Positions 1 through 11,106 of a stretch of DNA of 64,000 nucleotides are shown in pieces. A model generated the notes under the pieces. It did not search any database. It was not told the DNA's origin and saw only the letters and a program-made list of their open reading frames with translations. This stretch comes from Xiphophorus maculatus (Eukaryota > Chordata > Actinopteri > Cyprinodontiformes > Poeciliidae): contig NC_036456.1 in the NCBI RefSeq assembly GCF_002775205.1, positions 10,877,463 through 10,941,462 on the forward strand. Direction: 5' to 3'. Both the position numbers and the translations under genes were made by a program. The stretch's first letter is position 1. The number at the start of each line of letters is the position of its first letter.

Positions 1-630
1 CAGGAAGCCACATCCTCTTCCTGTTTAGTCTGAGCTCTGATTGGTCCCTGAGCTGGAGAGCATGGGAACAAGAAAGAAGTTAGCATTTCATTTATCAACT
101 TTTTTTTTGAAGCACCAAAATAAAAACAGTCAAAACACAACAGGGAGCCACCTTCGCCTCCTCCCACTGCATCCTCCTTAAATCGCCTTTTTAGGACACT
201 TTCTTCAGCTTTCTATCCATGATATAAAATATGAGAGCAGTATATGTCTGTTCATAAATGATTCCATATTTTTAGTTGATTTTTGGTTCTATACCAAATA
301 CTTTAAATATAAAAATCCAAGTCAATTAACATACGAATGCCGAATGGTTTTCACATTTTGCAAATAAACCAGGATCTTCCCTCCTGTCTGTCTGCTTGTT
401 CAAGCTCACAGAGATGAGTGGGAAAAAAAAGGGAAATTATCTCATCTGCAGACTGATGCAACTCTCAAGTCAAGACAACTGATGGCGAGGGAGGCAGACA
501 TGGTGTCATTCCCTCTGCTCCCATTAACATGCCTTATTAGGACATCGGCAGCTGCGCGCGTGTTGTGGTGCTAGTCATACGGCAGATGTTGATTTTTGGT
601 TCCCCCCACCCTCTCCTTTCCCTCCTCCAG

Positions 631-729
631 ACAGCCTGAGTCATGTGACTCCCCTGAAGGTCGGGTCACCCTGCGAGGCTCCTGCCGAGGAGGAAGCTGG
701 CAGGAGAAAACTGAACAATAGCACTGCAG
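631..729 (+). other. Candidate internal coding exon, gene unknown
   Basis: A pyrimidine-rich tract ending in CAG at 630 precedes a 99-base segment that ends in CAG followed by GTACAT at 730. One frame is open throughout: two bases, 32 codons, then one base. The encoded peptide begins SLSHVTPLKVGSP and ends RRKLNNSTA; it is rich in Glu, Ala and Arg. Of the other two frames, one stops almost at once and the other near the end. A length divisible by three with matching end phases fits an internal exon of a plus-strand gene entering from the left. I do not recognise the protein, and chance matches to splice signals are common, so this is only a candidate. Confidence 0.25.
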
Positions 730-908
730 GTACATTTTCGGGAAAAGATAAATAGACAGCCGAGTTCTGCGTCCTGGCGCGGCTCCACTGTAGTGTCCGT
801 TTTGAACGCTGTTGTGTAAGGTTTCAGTGGAGAGTTTTGTAATCCTTTGGCAAACATCAAATCTGTGCTGTCAGTGTGGGCTAAATTACAGAATTCATAA
901 ACTCCTCA

Positions 909-942
909 AACACACACGCACACACACACACACACACACACA
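909..942. repeat. (CA)n microsatellite
   Basis: About 34 bases of almost perfect CA repeat with one CG interruption near its start. Confidence 0.95.
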
Positions 943-2316
943 AAAAAGACTCATTTATAAGCGTTGTATTTCTACTCTGGTGATAACAGCTATGTAAACC
1001 AAGCAGCTTCCCTTTCTGGGTCCAGATCTGTTGCCTGCAGAAGAAACACATTTCCTGTTCCACTTTAAGGCATGAAGGAAGGGTCAAAACTGAGGTCACT
1101 CGACCTCGCGAATCATTTACTGACAAACAACATGTGACGTGGCGAGTCTGTCTCAACAGTAAACAAGAATCGCGGGTGAAAATGTTCCAGGTAGCCTGGA
1201 GCGTCTTTCCGAGCGCGAAGGTGACTGACGTCTCTCCAGACGGGCGAAGACGTCCGACCAAGCAGAACTGCGAAAACGTCTCGGCTCATCCACCACTTCT
1301 TTCAACTGTCCAAGGAGCCAGACGTCGACCTAAAGGGTTGACTGATTTTAATCAATTTTTCAGTCCAGCTGACCCATTTTCATGTTTCATTCTTGTATGA
1401 CTGATTTGTAACGCTAAACGTTTAGTTGCTCTGACATAAAGCGCTCTGAATTTACATTCTACAGACAAGCATTGCGTCTGACCTCCATGCATCGCTCTAC
1501 TCCTTATCTACCTTGTGTGTCTCTGGTGGTGCTTTATTTGATGCGTTTGAATGTAACTGTATTTGTAAAACGTTTCAACATCACCTTTTTGCACATCTGA
1601 TTTATGTGATTTCCAGATGAGCCACTGTCTTTTCCAACATGTCTATAACTTTTTAAATACGGTTGGTTTATGGAATTGCTGGGCTTGTAAAATGAAACGT
1701 TTCACATTAAAATATGTTTTACTTTTAAAATACGGTACAAAAAATCACCAAATTAGCTCCTGATTAGACATGCAACTGATAAGTGTTTTGTTTTCTTGTG
1801 AAATAGTCACTCCCTTCTTTTTCTCTTTTCTTTTTAATCATTTGAGAATTTCACTTCCTATCTGATCTGTCTCCCAAGAGTTTAACTGGGCTTTAATCTA
1901 GTGTTAGATAAGAACGCCATTAGTTTTGCTATTCTTTATTGCATAAACCAACACAAGGAGGCAACAGCACAAATTATATAAAAAAAGTCCAAATTAAAAA
2001 TAAGACAAAAAGTGTCAATTCTTACAGCTACTTTGATATTAATTTAATTTTTTACTGCAAACAGAGAGAGCCCAAAGTGTTCAAAGTTTGTAATGTTTGT
2101 CCTGAATCCTATTGAACCTCCTGAGAATGTGAGGTAGGTTTGTTTATATGCACCACAAGGCAATTCAAACGGCTTTGCATCAAAAGGAGAGACAAAAAAA
2201 CGAACATAAAACCAGTGCATAAAAGAAACAAATGTTTCTAACAATTCATTAGTCAAATACTTAGATCAAAAACTGCATGGACTCAAAAATGTTGTCAGCC
2301 CTGATTTAAGCATGGC

Positions 2317-2515
2317 GTTGCCCTCAGGCAACAAACCACATAGCTGTACCTCACATTGCTCCTTTATTTTATTTTTTGGGGGGCATGATTTTTGACATAT
2401 TTTTGTCCAAAAAATAGTTCTTTTATGAATATAGTTTTTGTTTGATTTGTATTTCATTTCTCATAATCAGTGTAGACAATCTTGGTGTTCTAGACCAATG
2501 TTACCCTGAGGCAAC
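2317..2515. repeat. Pair of near-identical direct motifs about 180 bp apart
   Basis: The motif GTTGCCCTCAGGCAAC at 2317-2332 recurs as GTTACCCTGAGGCAAC at 2500-2515, and both are followed by AAACC. Each motif is itself close to a palindrome. The enclosed segment has no coding potential. A decayed DNA-transposon end is one explanation, but no target duplication was found. Confidence 0.5.
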
Positions 2516-3582
2516 AAACCCAAATCTGGTTCCAGGAGGTGTCAGAGTCCGATTTTATGATTGACATGTAATTAGGGACCACCAAGCTCCCAAAGAATGC
2601 AGGAAAATATTTCTTCCCCACAAAAATAAAAAGTCATGCCATAGAGGGTTAAATGAAAAAATAGTATCTCAGGTTTTCAATGACTTTATTACAGAGTTGA
2701 AGAGCAGAGGGACTAAATGCTACTTCACTTTGTTTACTTCTGGTCCTGGGAAGACGGAAACAGGAAACATGGATCTACATGGTTTGTGTTAGACAAGTAA
2801 CTCAGGAATATGTTTCGGTCCAAGGCCCTTTAGTTCCTACACACCGGTAAGCAAGAAGGAAAGTCAGACATACTACAAATGGGAAACCAAAGCAGTGAGT
2901 TACAAGTAATGTGATTCATTTTCCTGGAATTGGTCAGGAGTCTGGCAGCAGCGTTTTGGATGAGCTGCAGCTACCAGATTGATTAAAGTAAAGACACGGT
3001 GGAAGAAATGTAACCTTCTGAAGACAAAAAAGCTTGAAATACTATCAAATGTTTTGTATTTACCTTCCTAGAAGACCTACATTTTCCTAACTACAATGCA
3101 GCTTCACACACGTTCTACTACTGAAATTACAAAAAAAGATTAAACATCTGCATTTCATGTCAGCGGTCACGCAGAGGTTGTTTTATTTTTGTATTTTCAG
3201 CACTCATGAACTCTTTCTAATTTGAAGTTACAAGTACACCTTTATTACCATACATGCTTGGTCTGACTTTCTACAAAGAGGAAACACATAACCCCACTTA
3301 ATCTGTAGCTATACGTAAAAATCATTGAAACACGTAAACATGAAATTACCAGTAAAAGCAGCAGCAGAACCTGCAGCTTGAGTAATGCGCATAGTGTTTT
3401 TAAAAGCTCCAAACATACAATAACACATGAGCTGCTGCAGAAACATCCTGAGGAAACGGTAAGGAGGCATCAAAGCCTGGGACAGAGCCAAAAACTGGGA
3501 CGTGTTCAGATGAGGCCAGTAAAGTCCATACACCCATCAGATAATGAAGTCAATATTTGCGGTGTAGTTTTTCAATTCCCAG

Positions 3583-3616
3583 GCTATATATATATATATA
3601 TATACATATATATAAA
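3583..3616. repeat. (TA)n microsatellite
   Basis: Alternating TA with one CA interruption. It produces an artefactual Tyr-Ile peptide in translation. Confidence 0.9.
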
Positions 3617-6523
3617 AATTTTATTTGACACTTTTATCTCTGATTTATTTCGCCCGTATCTGATTCATTTAAACTTCAATAAGTAAGAGGAAAAGTTTAC
3701 CGTTATTCTAGGAAAGCAGTTTTCCTCAATGAAACAGAATGACTGCTAATCTTACTCAGAAAGATCAGCGAGTACATGAGTGAAAAGCCCAGAATTTATG
3801 CTTCCAGCTTATTTAGTTGCTACTATCACTGGAAAGCATGTAGATAAACACAGGGAACGTTTTGTACCAAACAGTTTATAGCCGCCTTGGTGACATTTTA
3901 TTCCTAATTCAATCATAATCACACTCTTTGAATGTAATTTCTTTTTCTTCCCTTTTCACTCAGCAGAACCCTTTTACCATTTTATTTTTATGTTTTTTGG
4001 AAAGTAAAGAAATCCTCTTCCATGAGATACCTCGTACTAAACAAAAAATAATTCTTACCCTTCTCGGGGAAATAAAAAAGAAGAAGCTACCACACAGTTC
4101 ACATCTGTCTCGGAGATGTTTGTACCAATTTATTCGTCACTTCACACCTGCCCTGGGGACAATCCATTTACATTACATCATACATAAATTCAAATAATGT
4201 CTGGGAATAATGTCTTGTTCCTGCTAGTAAAAGAACTAATTTCTTTGTTTTTCTGGAGCATGTATAGGCTTTTACAAGCCTTTTGAACCAGCTTTGACAA
4301 ATAATGATCTGAAGTTCTTATTCTATTTTGACAAACAATAATCTGCAGTCATTTTCTACAGTCTACTCCTATTGAGCTTAATAGTTATGTCATTATGTGA
4401 CTATAAATAACGTCTAGGAACTGGCACTGCCGAGTTCTGTCATATTTCATGAGAGCTGGTTGGTCTAGTTGAAGTACAATCAGTGGAGTTAAAACAATCC
4501 TCATGCAAGAACATATTATTGCATTGAATCCTATGTGAGATTTAAGCATTTTAGGGATCATTCACAACAATTAATGGATACAAAATGGGGAATCGGCTCA
4601 GAGTTACTTTCACATTCGCTCGTATTTCATAAGAACAGAGACGTTCATTCAGTTTGGCACAATTATACTCATCATTACAAAGCAAAACCTCATGATGCCT
4701 TGAGGTTATTAAGTGACGACGCTACGGAACGCGTAATTCGTAACCTGAAGTTAACCCCCGATCTCAGAAACAGCCGGTTGTACCGGGCTCCTGTCAAAAC
4801 CATGCATGGGCAGAAAAAACAAATAAAACTACTCCCTTTGTGTTTTCTATTGTCGTAATGGTGATGCAACAGAGCAGTCAGTGAAGTGATCATTCCTGTT
4901 TTCATTATTACCAAGCTGCGTTCAACTTCCTGCAAGGCCACAGTTCAACCCTGGAAATGCATCACTGCTGTATCTCGTCAATGCGGACACTACATGCAGT
5001 TTTAGTTCTTTGAAACAAAGAGGCATGAGGAACAAACTTCTGAAGAGAAAACATTCTACATAATCTAGCTTATAACATAAATGACCGGAGTCTCAGCACT
5101 TTAAACCATAAAACGGTGAAGGTTGAATGATGCCCAGTAACTTGAAACTACTCCCTTACATTATCCATAGCCAAATGAGTTTTGATGTAAATATATACTG
5201 CACATATTTTTTAATCCTTAACAAAGCTAATTTATCTGTAGAACTGTAAAGAAAACGGCACTAAAACCACTTCTCTGTTTGGGCTCTCTGTGGTCAACTC
5301 AATACGTCTCCAAACTCCGTATTTATGAAAAGTCTAAATCATTTTGTTTCCCTTTTTTTTAAATTATAATATAGCTATTCAAAGAAAAGTAAACGTAACC
5401 TTGGTCAATGTGTGTCGTTTGAGGTTGTGCTGTTCTTAGAAATCTGTAATGTTTTGAACCCGTGATCGGTCTAATTTTGTTGGACTTGAAGAGTAATTTA
5501 AATAATTTTACAGTCCACTGTTGTGGCACACGGCAGGCAAGACACAGTGAATAATACGAGCCATGAAAATGCAGAAACTGGCTAACCGTTAGCTGCTAAC
5601 GATGCTAAAGTTAGCATCTACTTCAAAGCTTCCTATCTGTAGTATAGTTACTTCAGGTTCTAAATGAATATGTGCTGCATCTGGTCACAACTAGTTCAAT
5701 GGCTAACTGGATAAACCTGCTCTCTGAATAGATTGTTTGAAACACAGTCTGAAAACATTATCCTATTCTTGAAAACAATTAAAGCATTTGTGTTAGTTTC
5801 TTGTATTAAGACCATTTTAAAGTTAAACATGCTAAGAAAAAAGAAAGGGGGAAAACAAAATGTATACAATTACAAAACCATGACAAAAATTCTCTACGTT
5901 GATCATTGATTCTGAAAATAACAGTTAGTGATTTGTGAAAAAAGGGATTTTCAGTTTTCCAAAATATATTGCAAAATCATGTCTCATTTTTATAACCCCA
6001 ATATGTTGTATTTCATCTCATAAGTTCAACTTACTTTGTGTTTTTTGTTGTCATTTTTATAATTCCTTTTGTTTTCTTCTTTAGAAGAAGTGCAAATTAA
6101 AAGTTTGATCTAATAATTACTCTGAACAAAACATTAAACATATTTAACATAAAACAGCTGATAGAATATTCTACTGCTTTACAAAGCCTAGATTTTATAT
6201 TTTAGCAGTTTATTCAGCAATTATTGAAACATGTTTGTTTTTAATTAATAAAAAAAGCTTTAGTCTTTCTACATATTCTCTTCCTTGAATGAAACTCTGT
6301 GACAGTAAAGTGGAGGATAGCTCCCAAAGGTAAATACTCGTGAGTAGATACACTTCACTTGATTTAAGATGCTTATGAAAACGAGAACTGGCTGTAAAAC
6401 TCTTATACGATGAATGGATGAAGGCTGATATGTAGTGGGAATTTTTACTTCCCTAAATGTTATGTTTGCTATGCTTCTAATTATAGGATAGTTACATCCT
6501 TGTTCTCAAGATATACACTCTAA

Positions 6524-6546
6524 CCCCCCCCCCCCCCCCCCCCCCC
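6524..6546. repeat. Poly-C tract of 23 bases
   Basis: Uninterrupted C homopolymer followed by seven A. Its exact length is prone to sequencing error. Confidence 0.95.
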
Positions 6547-6846
6547 AAAAAAACCAGGACCTGGCAAACTGAAAGAAAAATCTTTTGTTTTTGTTTTTCC
6601 CATTTCATTCGGGTCTCAGCTGGATTTTAGTTTCTGATGTTCCTTGCCTTTGAAACAACTTCCAATTGTGGCCATGTATTTATATTTATTTATACAAAAT
6701 CTCATCAAGTGTTTAGCTCTTTATTGCCTGTTTTGGTCGCAGAAACATTACTCGCCTCAGACAGCGATCAGCTCAAATAGGAGTAAATGTCGCCTTTGTT
6801 GTCACTTTGCTCATTGAGGTTGGAGATTGATGTCGTTAGCTCACAA

Positions 6847-6876
6847 AGGAGGTAATCATTCTCATGATTACCTCCT
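6847..6876. repeat. Perfect inverted repeat, 13-bp arms, 4-nt loop
   Basis: The left arm AGGAGGTAATCAT (6847-6859) and its exact reverse complement (6864-6876) are separated by TCTC. The flanks show no terminator-like or precursor-like extension. Confidence 0.85.
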
Positions 6877-7675
6877 AAGAGGGCTGCTAACTTCTGGGTT
6901 TCAGTCACAAGCTGTACTCGGGACATTTAAAATGAATAGCTGCCAATTAACATCAGAACAACAGAGCGTGTCGGTAGCAACTCCATTGTTAATGCCGTTA
7001 CTCCAATGTCCCCATGGTCCACCTGTCCCCCAAATTAAAAAGAAGTATGAGATCCAGCATGTAGCGTACCGGCTGAAAAGTATGTTGGGTGGTTCTGTAT
7101 TCCTGCTAAGACAGTACAGGCTATTGTTGGAACTCCAGAGGTAGCGAGGATAAACAATGACCTTCGATTACAAAAGTAGCAGCTATGAGGTCTGCGCTGG
7201 GATCCGAGAACGATGTCACACTCAGATTGAGAGCGTTTAAGTTGGGAATTTGCTGATTGTGGTGATGCTAATGGTCAAAGTACAAGTGAAATGTATTTCT
7301 TCCTTAGCTTCAGGCAAAAAATAAATATCAGGAATTCTCATGAGCAATCTATATTTGTAATGTTCACACCATTTATGTATGCAGCAGCCATCTTGGGAGT
7401 TGACCTCAGAGATACTCAAAGAGCTCAGAAGAAAAATGGTTAGATTTTAGTATGATGCATGCAAATTGATGCCATTCATCTATTTGATCTAATTTGAAGA
7501 TAGTGTTGGGCATCAGAATTTTTTCTAATCAACGGTGCAAATGAAGATGTTGCAGCCTTTTAGATTCCAAAACCAAAATATCCAACAAACGCTGTGGGTG
7601 TTAACAGGTGGTTTGATTCTTGCACGCACTTCCGACTTGATTGTTTGAAAAAATATATATGCTTTATTTGTTGTA

Positions 7676-7680
7676 AAAAA

Positions 7681-7731
<51 letters not shown>
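7676..7731. repeat. (AAAT)n microsatellite
   Basis: About 14 perfect tetranucleotide units, preceded by poly-A. On the minus strand it gives a spurious Leu-Phe-Ile-Tyr repeat peptide. Confidence 0.95.
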
Positions 7732-8123
7732 AAATAGACAAAATAGTCGCTAAAAATCTCTGACAACTTAGTTGAAAAAAAATCTAACTTCATCGGACAT
7801 TTCAAGTTCCAAAAGTGGCAAAAAAAACAAAAAAAAAAACTATTTTACAAAAACTGGACATTTGCCCAAACAATAGACCTCCACCGCACATCCAGTCTGT
7901 TCTGGGAGGGTCTAACGGTTACCAAAGTGATCTAAACAATTCCAAATATAAAAAATTATTACAGATTTTGGTTATAACTAACTATTCTAACCACCCAAAA
8001 AATAATTAAATTGATAGAAATAACAATTTTCAAAATTTAACACAAATGGCCACAACAGACGATTTTCTTCTACTATTTAGCTAGATAAATGTGTGCAGTG
8101 TTCCTGAACTGCAGCATGCAGCT

Positions 8124-8459
8124 CTACAGAATGTTCTGCGTCTCCAGCTGCAGCCCTGCCTGTGTCATGACTTGGATGCTGACTCTGCTGTCGGTGGTCG
8201 TCATGTAGGGCAGGTCCCATGCGAGATGGTCCATTATGTCAGCAGCGGACCAATAATAGTTGCAGTGTGCCACGTTTAGCAATGAGGCTAAGTGTGACGT
8301 CCAGAACTTGGGGCCAAACCCAGACGGAACAGGGGCCCTACTGTTTCCACCCCAGCCAGACACGCCCCAGTCACACAGAACCAGACACGTAAAGACGCAT
8401 GCACACATGGAACCGATTTGAGTTTTCCCCCTGCCACTGTTCAAATGTCCCCAGGACAA
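8124..8459 (-). CDS. Unrecognised 111-codon ORF, doubtful gene
   Basis: An uninterrupted minus-strand frame with higher GC than its surroundings. An internal Met at about residue 18 (MCACVFTCLVLCDWG) would give a short hydrophobic, signal-like start. The following part is rich in Trp, His, Tyr and Cys (for example NVAHCNYYWSAADIMDHL) and ends QLETQNIL before TAG. No introns are needed. I match it to no family. The non-repetitive composition and low Ser/Lys/Phe bias look less random than neighbouring ORFs, but nothing else supports expression. It could be an exon of an unseen gene, a pseudogene fragment or chance. Confidence 0.25.
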   Translation of the reverse strand: MSWGHLNSGRGKTQIGSMCACVFTCLVLCDWGVSGWGGNSRAPVPSGFGPKFWTSHLASLLNVAHCNYYWSAADIMDHLAWDLPYMTTTDSRVSIQVMTQAGLQLETQNIL

Positions 8460-9021
8460 ACATTACTGAGCCAAGAAGGCTGGCAATCACCATTACAGAT
8501 GAGATGTGACGCAATGTCCTGATAATGAGACGTAGTGGGTTTCAGATGTTCCCCCAGAATGGGGTTCTGCAGATGTCGGCATAAAGAAAGATGAAACCTG
8601 TCGCTGGGTTTGAAAAATAACCCACGTTTTCCACAGAGTGCAGAGCACATTTCGGGATTCAAGCGAAAATATCAGCTAGCAAATGCTCACTTTGCATCGG
8701 TAAAACCAGAACGTCATTTCTACTGTAGAGTAAACCGAAGAATGATTAACTGAGATCAGGAAATTTTGTTTTAAAAAGCTATTTGACTAAATCAAGCAGT
8801 TAATCTAGACTTACTGAAACAGTGATCTATGTAAATGATGTCATAGCAGTTGATATTTTCCACTTTCTCTACTTGATTCAACAGCCTTTGAATGCCTCCA
8901 GCCAAACCTGCTAGCTATGAGCTTTTCTGTAAACCAAAGCTGCATTTCTCTAACCCACTGTGATGTTTTAAAGAGTGGACTTATTTTAGGACAATCCTCT
9001 GTTTTGGCTCCTCTCAGATTA

Positions 9022-9052
9022 GCAGTTAGCTTTAGCCGCTAAAGCTAACTGC
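9022..9052. repeat. Perfect palindrome, 15-bp arms, 1-nt centre
   Basis: The left arm GCAGTTAGCTTTAGC is followed by one C and the exact reverse complement. A 31-base perfect cruciform-type repeat of this length is far above chance for any one site. A shorter relative built from the same GCTAA/TTAGC words occurs at 5600-5617. Confidence 0.9.
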
Positions 9053-9588
9053 CCAGCTAATTGGGATTTATGCACAAGTTATCAGCAAGTGAGACATCAT
9101 CTCCTTAAAAGCTAAACAGTGTTGTACCTTAGAAATATTTCACATTTTTGTGCTGGTGATACTGTGTGAGTGGTTTGTTTGCAGTCCAGGACAAAAATAT
9201 TTTCTGCTTAGTTTTTGTTCAGGTTAAAAAAGTTCACATTCATTCCAGGTTGTCCATCTAAAAGATAAATCAGCAAGGTCTAAATATAAGCATGAACAGC
9301 TATTATCTGATGCAAACAGAAGAAGCTGAGGATGATTAGATAAAAATAAAAATGAGATATGATGCTTTTTGAACATGGGATTTGAAAGGAAGCAAAACAA
9401 GAAGACATTGGGGCCTAGAGTGGATGTTTGTATTTGAAAATGTATGTTTTAAATGTTAGGCTCTCATTAACAGTGTCAGTAAGGTGAATCTCAATAAATG
9501 ACAATATTACAGAAGAGTAAACTTATATCACTAATTCTGTTAAAAAAAGTTGGGAGCACATATATAAATTGACCATCCTTATAGGGAT

Positions 9589-9624
9589 TTATTTAAAGCA
9601 TTTCTGATAAAATGCTTTAAATAA
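9589..9624. repeat. Perfect inverted repeat, 15-bp arms, 6-nt loop
   Basis: The arm TTATTTAAAGCATTT (9589-9603) and its exact reverse complement (9610-9624) flank CTGATA. No coding or RNA-gene context is seen. Confidence 0.9.
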
Positions 9625-9985
9625 CAAAACGCTGTGAACAGCTAGCGTCTACAGCAGCGACTATTTTGAAGCTTACCTTGGATGTTAATGACAATAGTTA
9701 AGTCACAACTCTTCAAGGACATAAAATGTTTTAGATTTTTATCTTATGTAATATTCTAAGATTCTCAAAAACTTAATTTTTTGTTTAAACTAGCTGTGAG
9801 TCCTACTCAAAAAAATGATCATTTGAAATATACATGTATATGTTGAATCTCTATAATAGTAGTTTAAATTTCTTGCTGAGTTACCAATAGGCACTGGCGC
9901 TCCCTTGGCCAGACCAAGCCAGAAAAAAAGTTTAGTGTGGCGCAATGTAAAAATTATTTCATTATATAAACTGTAAACTAGATTA

Positions 9986-10021
9986 AGGGTTAGGGTAGAG
10001 TTAACCTTAACCCCTAACCCT
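9986..10021. repeat. Telomere-like inverted repeat
   Basis: AGGGTTAGGG (9986-9995) and its exact complement CCCTAACCCT (10012-10021) face each other across 16 bases. The units match the vertebrate telomere repeat TTAGGG. A third TTAGGG-type stretch, TAGGGTTAGGGTTA, lies near 10577-10591, beyond the SINE. Confidence 0.75.
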
Positions 10022-10176
10022 ATATATACACATTTAATTTCTCTTTGGGATCAATAGTATATATTTGAATTGAATTTGAAAAGAAAATAACTGAAAGTTT
10101 TTGGAATAATCTAGTAATATACTACTATTTTTTTTTTTTTATTAATTTGAATTTGAATATTAATTGAAGAAAATGG

Positions 10177-10545
10177 GGGCACTGTTGCCTTGCAGCATGA
10201 AGGTCCTGGATTCGATTCCCGACTGGGGTCTTTCTGCATGGAGTTTGCAAGTTCTCGCTATTCATGCGTGGGTTCTCTCCGGGTACTCTGGCTTCCTCCC
10301 ACAGTCCAAAAACATGACTGTCAGGTTAATTGGTCTCTTTCTCTTTCTTCTCCCTAGGTGTGAGTGTGTGTGTGCATGGTTGTTTGTCCTGTCTGTCTCT
10401 GTGTTGCCCTGCGACAGACTGGCGACCTGTGTACCGGGCAAGAGTACCCCGCCTCTCGCCCGGAACGTAGCTGGAGACAGGCACCGGCAACCCTCCCGAC
10501 CCCATTAGGGACAAAGGGTGACCAGAAAATGGATGGATGGATGGA
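10177..10545 (+). mobile_element. tRNA-derived SINE-type retroposon with 12-bp target duplication
   Basis: The head is tRNA-like and contains a box-B-type promoter motif (GATTCGATTCC, about 10209-10219). The body follows, with the phrases TCCTCCCACAGTCC and GCGACAGACTGGCGACC. The tail is four GGAT units. I recognise this from established knowledge as a common teleost SINE-type repeat. It is flanked by the perfect 12-bp duplication TGAAGAAAATGG at 10165-10176 and 10546-10557, which is the signature of target-primed reverse transcription. The ORF that spans it is not a gene. Confidence 0.85.
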
Positions 10546-10734
10546 TGAAGAAAATGGCTGAACGTTTTTGGGAAGGTAGGGTTAGGGTTAAATCGTCAGG
10601 TTTAATCGTGGCTGCCAGTAAGTGAACCAAACTCAGGTCAATGATTGTCCACGCTGTGGGACAGTAACGTCCCTCTCTCTGATGTAAATCATCACCTTTC
10701 TGCTCCTGGTCAGCACTTCCTCCTCCTCCTCCTC

Positions 10735-11106
10735 ACAGCTGGGCGGGCAGGCTGGCTCCTTCTCGGATGCTCGTTCACGTGCGCCGACACTGCCGAGCGC
10801 GCGCGCGCCTGCATCTTTTAAAACAGCTCCTCCCGCGAGCTGCGTGGTTCAGTTGGTTCGGAGCAGCACGCGGGTCCACACGGGCGTACATGAGCTCATT
10901 CGGTAGTTTGTCTGTCACCGTCACTCTGTCGCCGTGTCCGCGTCCGAGGCATATATGGAAGAGTCTCAGCGAGGGTTTATTAATTTAGCTTCTTCACTTG
11001 GAACAAGACGGCGGTTTCCTGTCGGTTTCCTGCTGCTGCCCGTTTGGTGGTTTTAAATCTCACAGGACGCGGTGATTCACCTGAAGCTTAGGAGGACGCC
11101 GTTTGC
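10735..11106 (+). promoter_or_regulatory. CpG-rich promoter and 5' UTR of the PTB gene
   Basis: GC and CpG density rise sharply relative to the AT-rich flanks, with an alternating CG run near 10797-10806. The block leads into the first coding exon at 11107. An in-frame TAG at 11089-11091 closes the reading frame upstream of that ATG. The exact transcription start is not visible. A CATATATGG motif near 10949 could be a weak TATA-like element. Confidence 0.6.

Larger units (their letters stand above)
1..10164. other. Intergenic region left of the PTB gene
   Basis: No gene could be established here. The sequence is AT-rich and stop-dense on both strands. It contains one exon-like segment (631-729), one minus-strand ORF of moderate interest (8124-8459), microsatellites, several perfect hairpins and a telomere-like inverted repeat, all listed separately. 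Positions 10031-10080, with a TTTGGGATCAAT motif followed by TTGAATTGAA-like units, resemble the 3' tail of a fish retroelement, but no body could be recognised. Conserved noncoding elements cannot be judged from a single sequence. Confidence 0.5.

Noticed and set aside
7560-7805. ORF with Leu-Phe-Ile-Tyr repeats
   Set aside because: It is the translation of an AAAT microsatellite.
10164-10508. Plus-strand ORF of 114 codons
   Set aside because: It is formed by the SINE body, which has target duplications and no protein-coding role.
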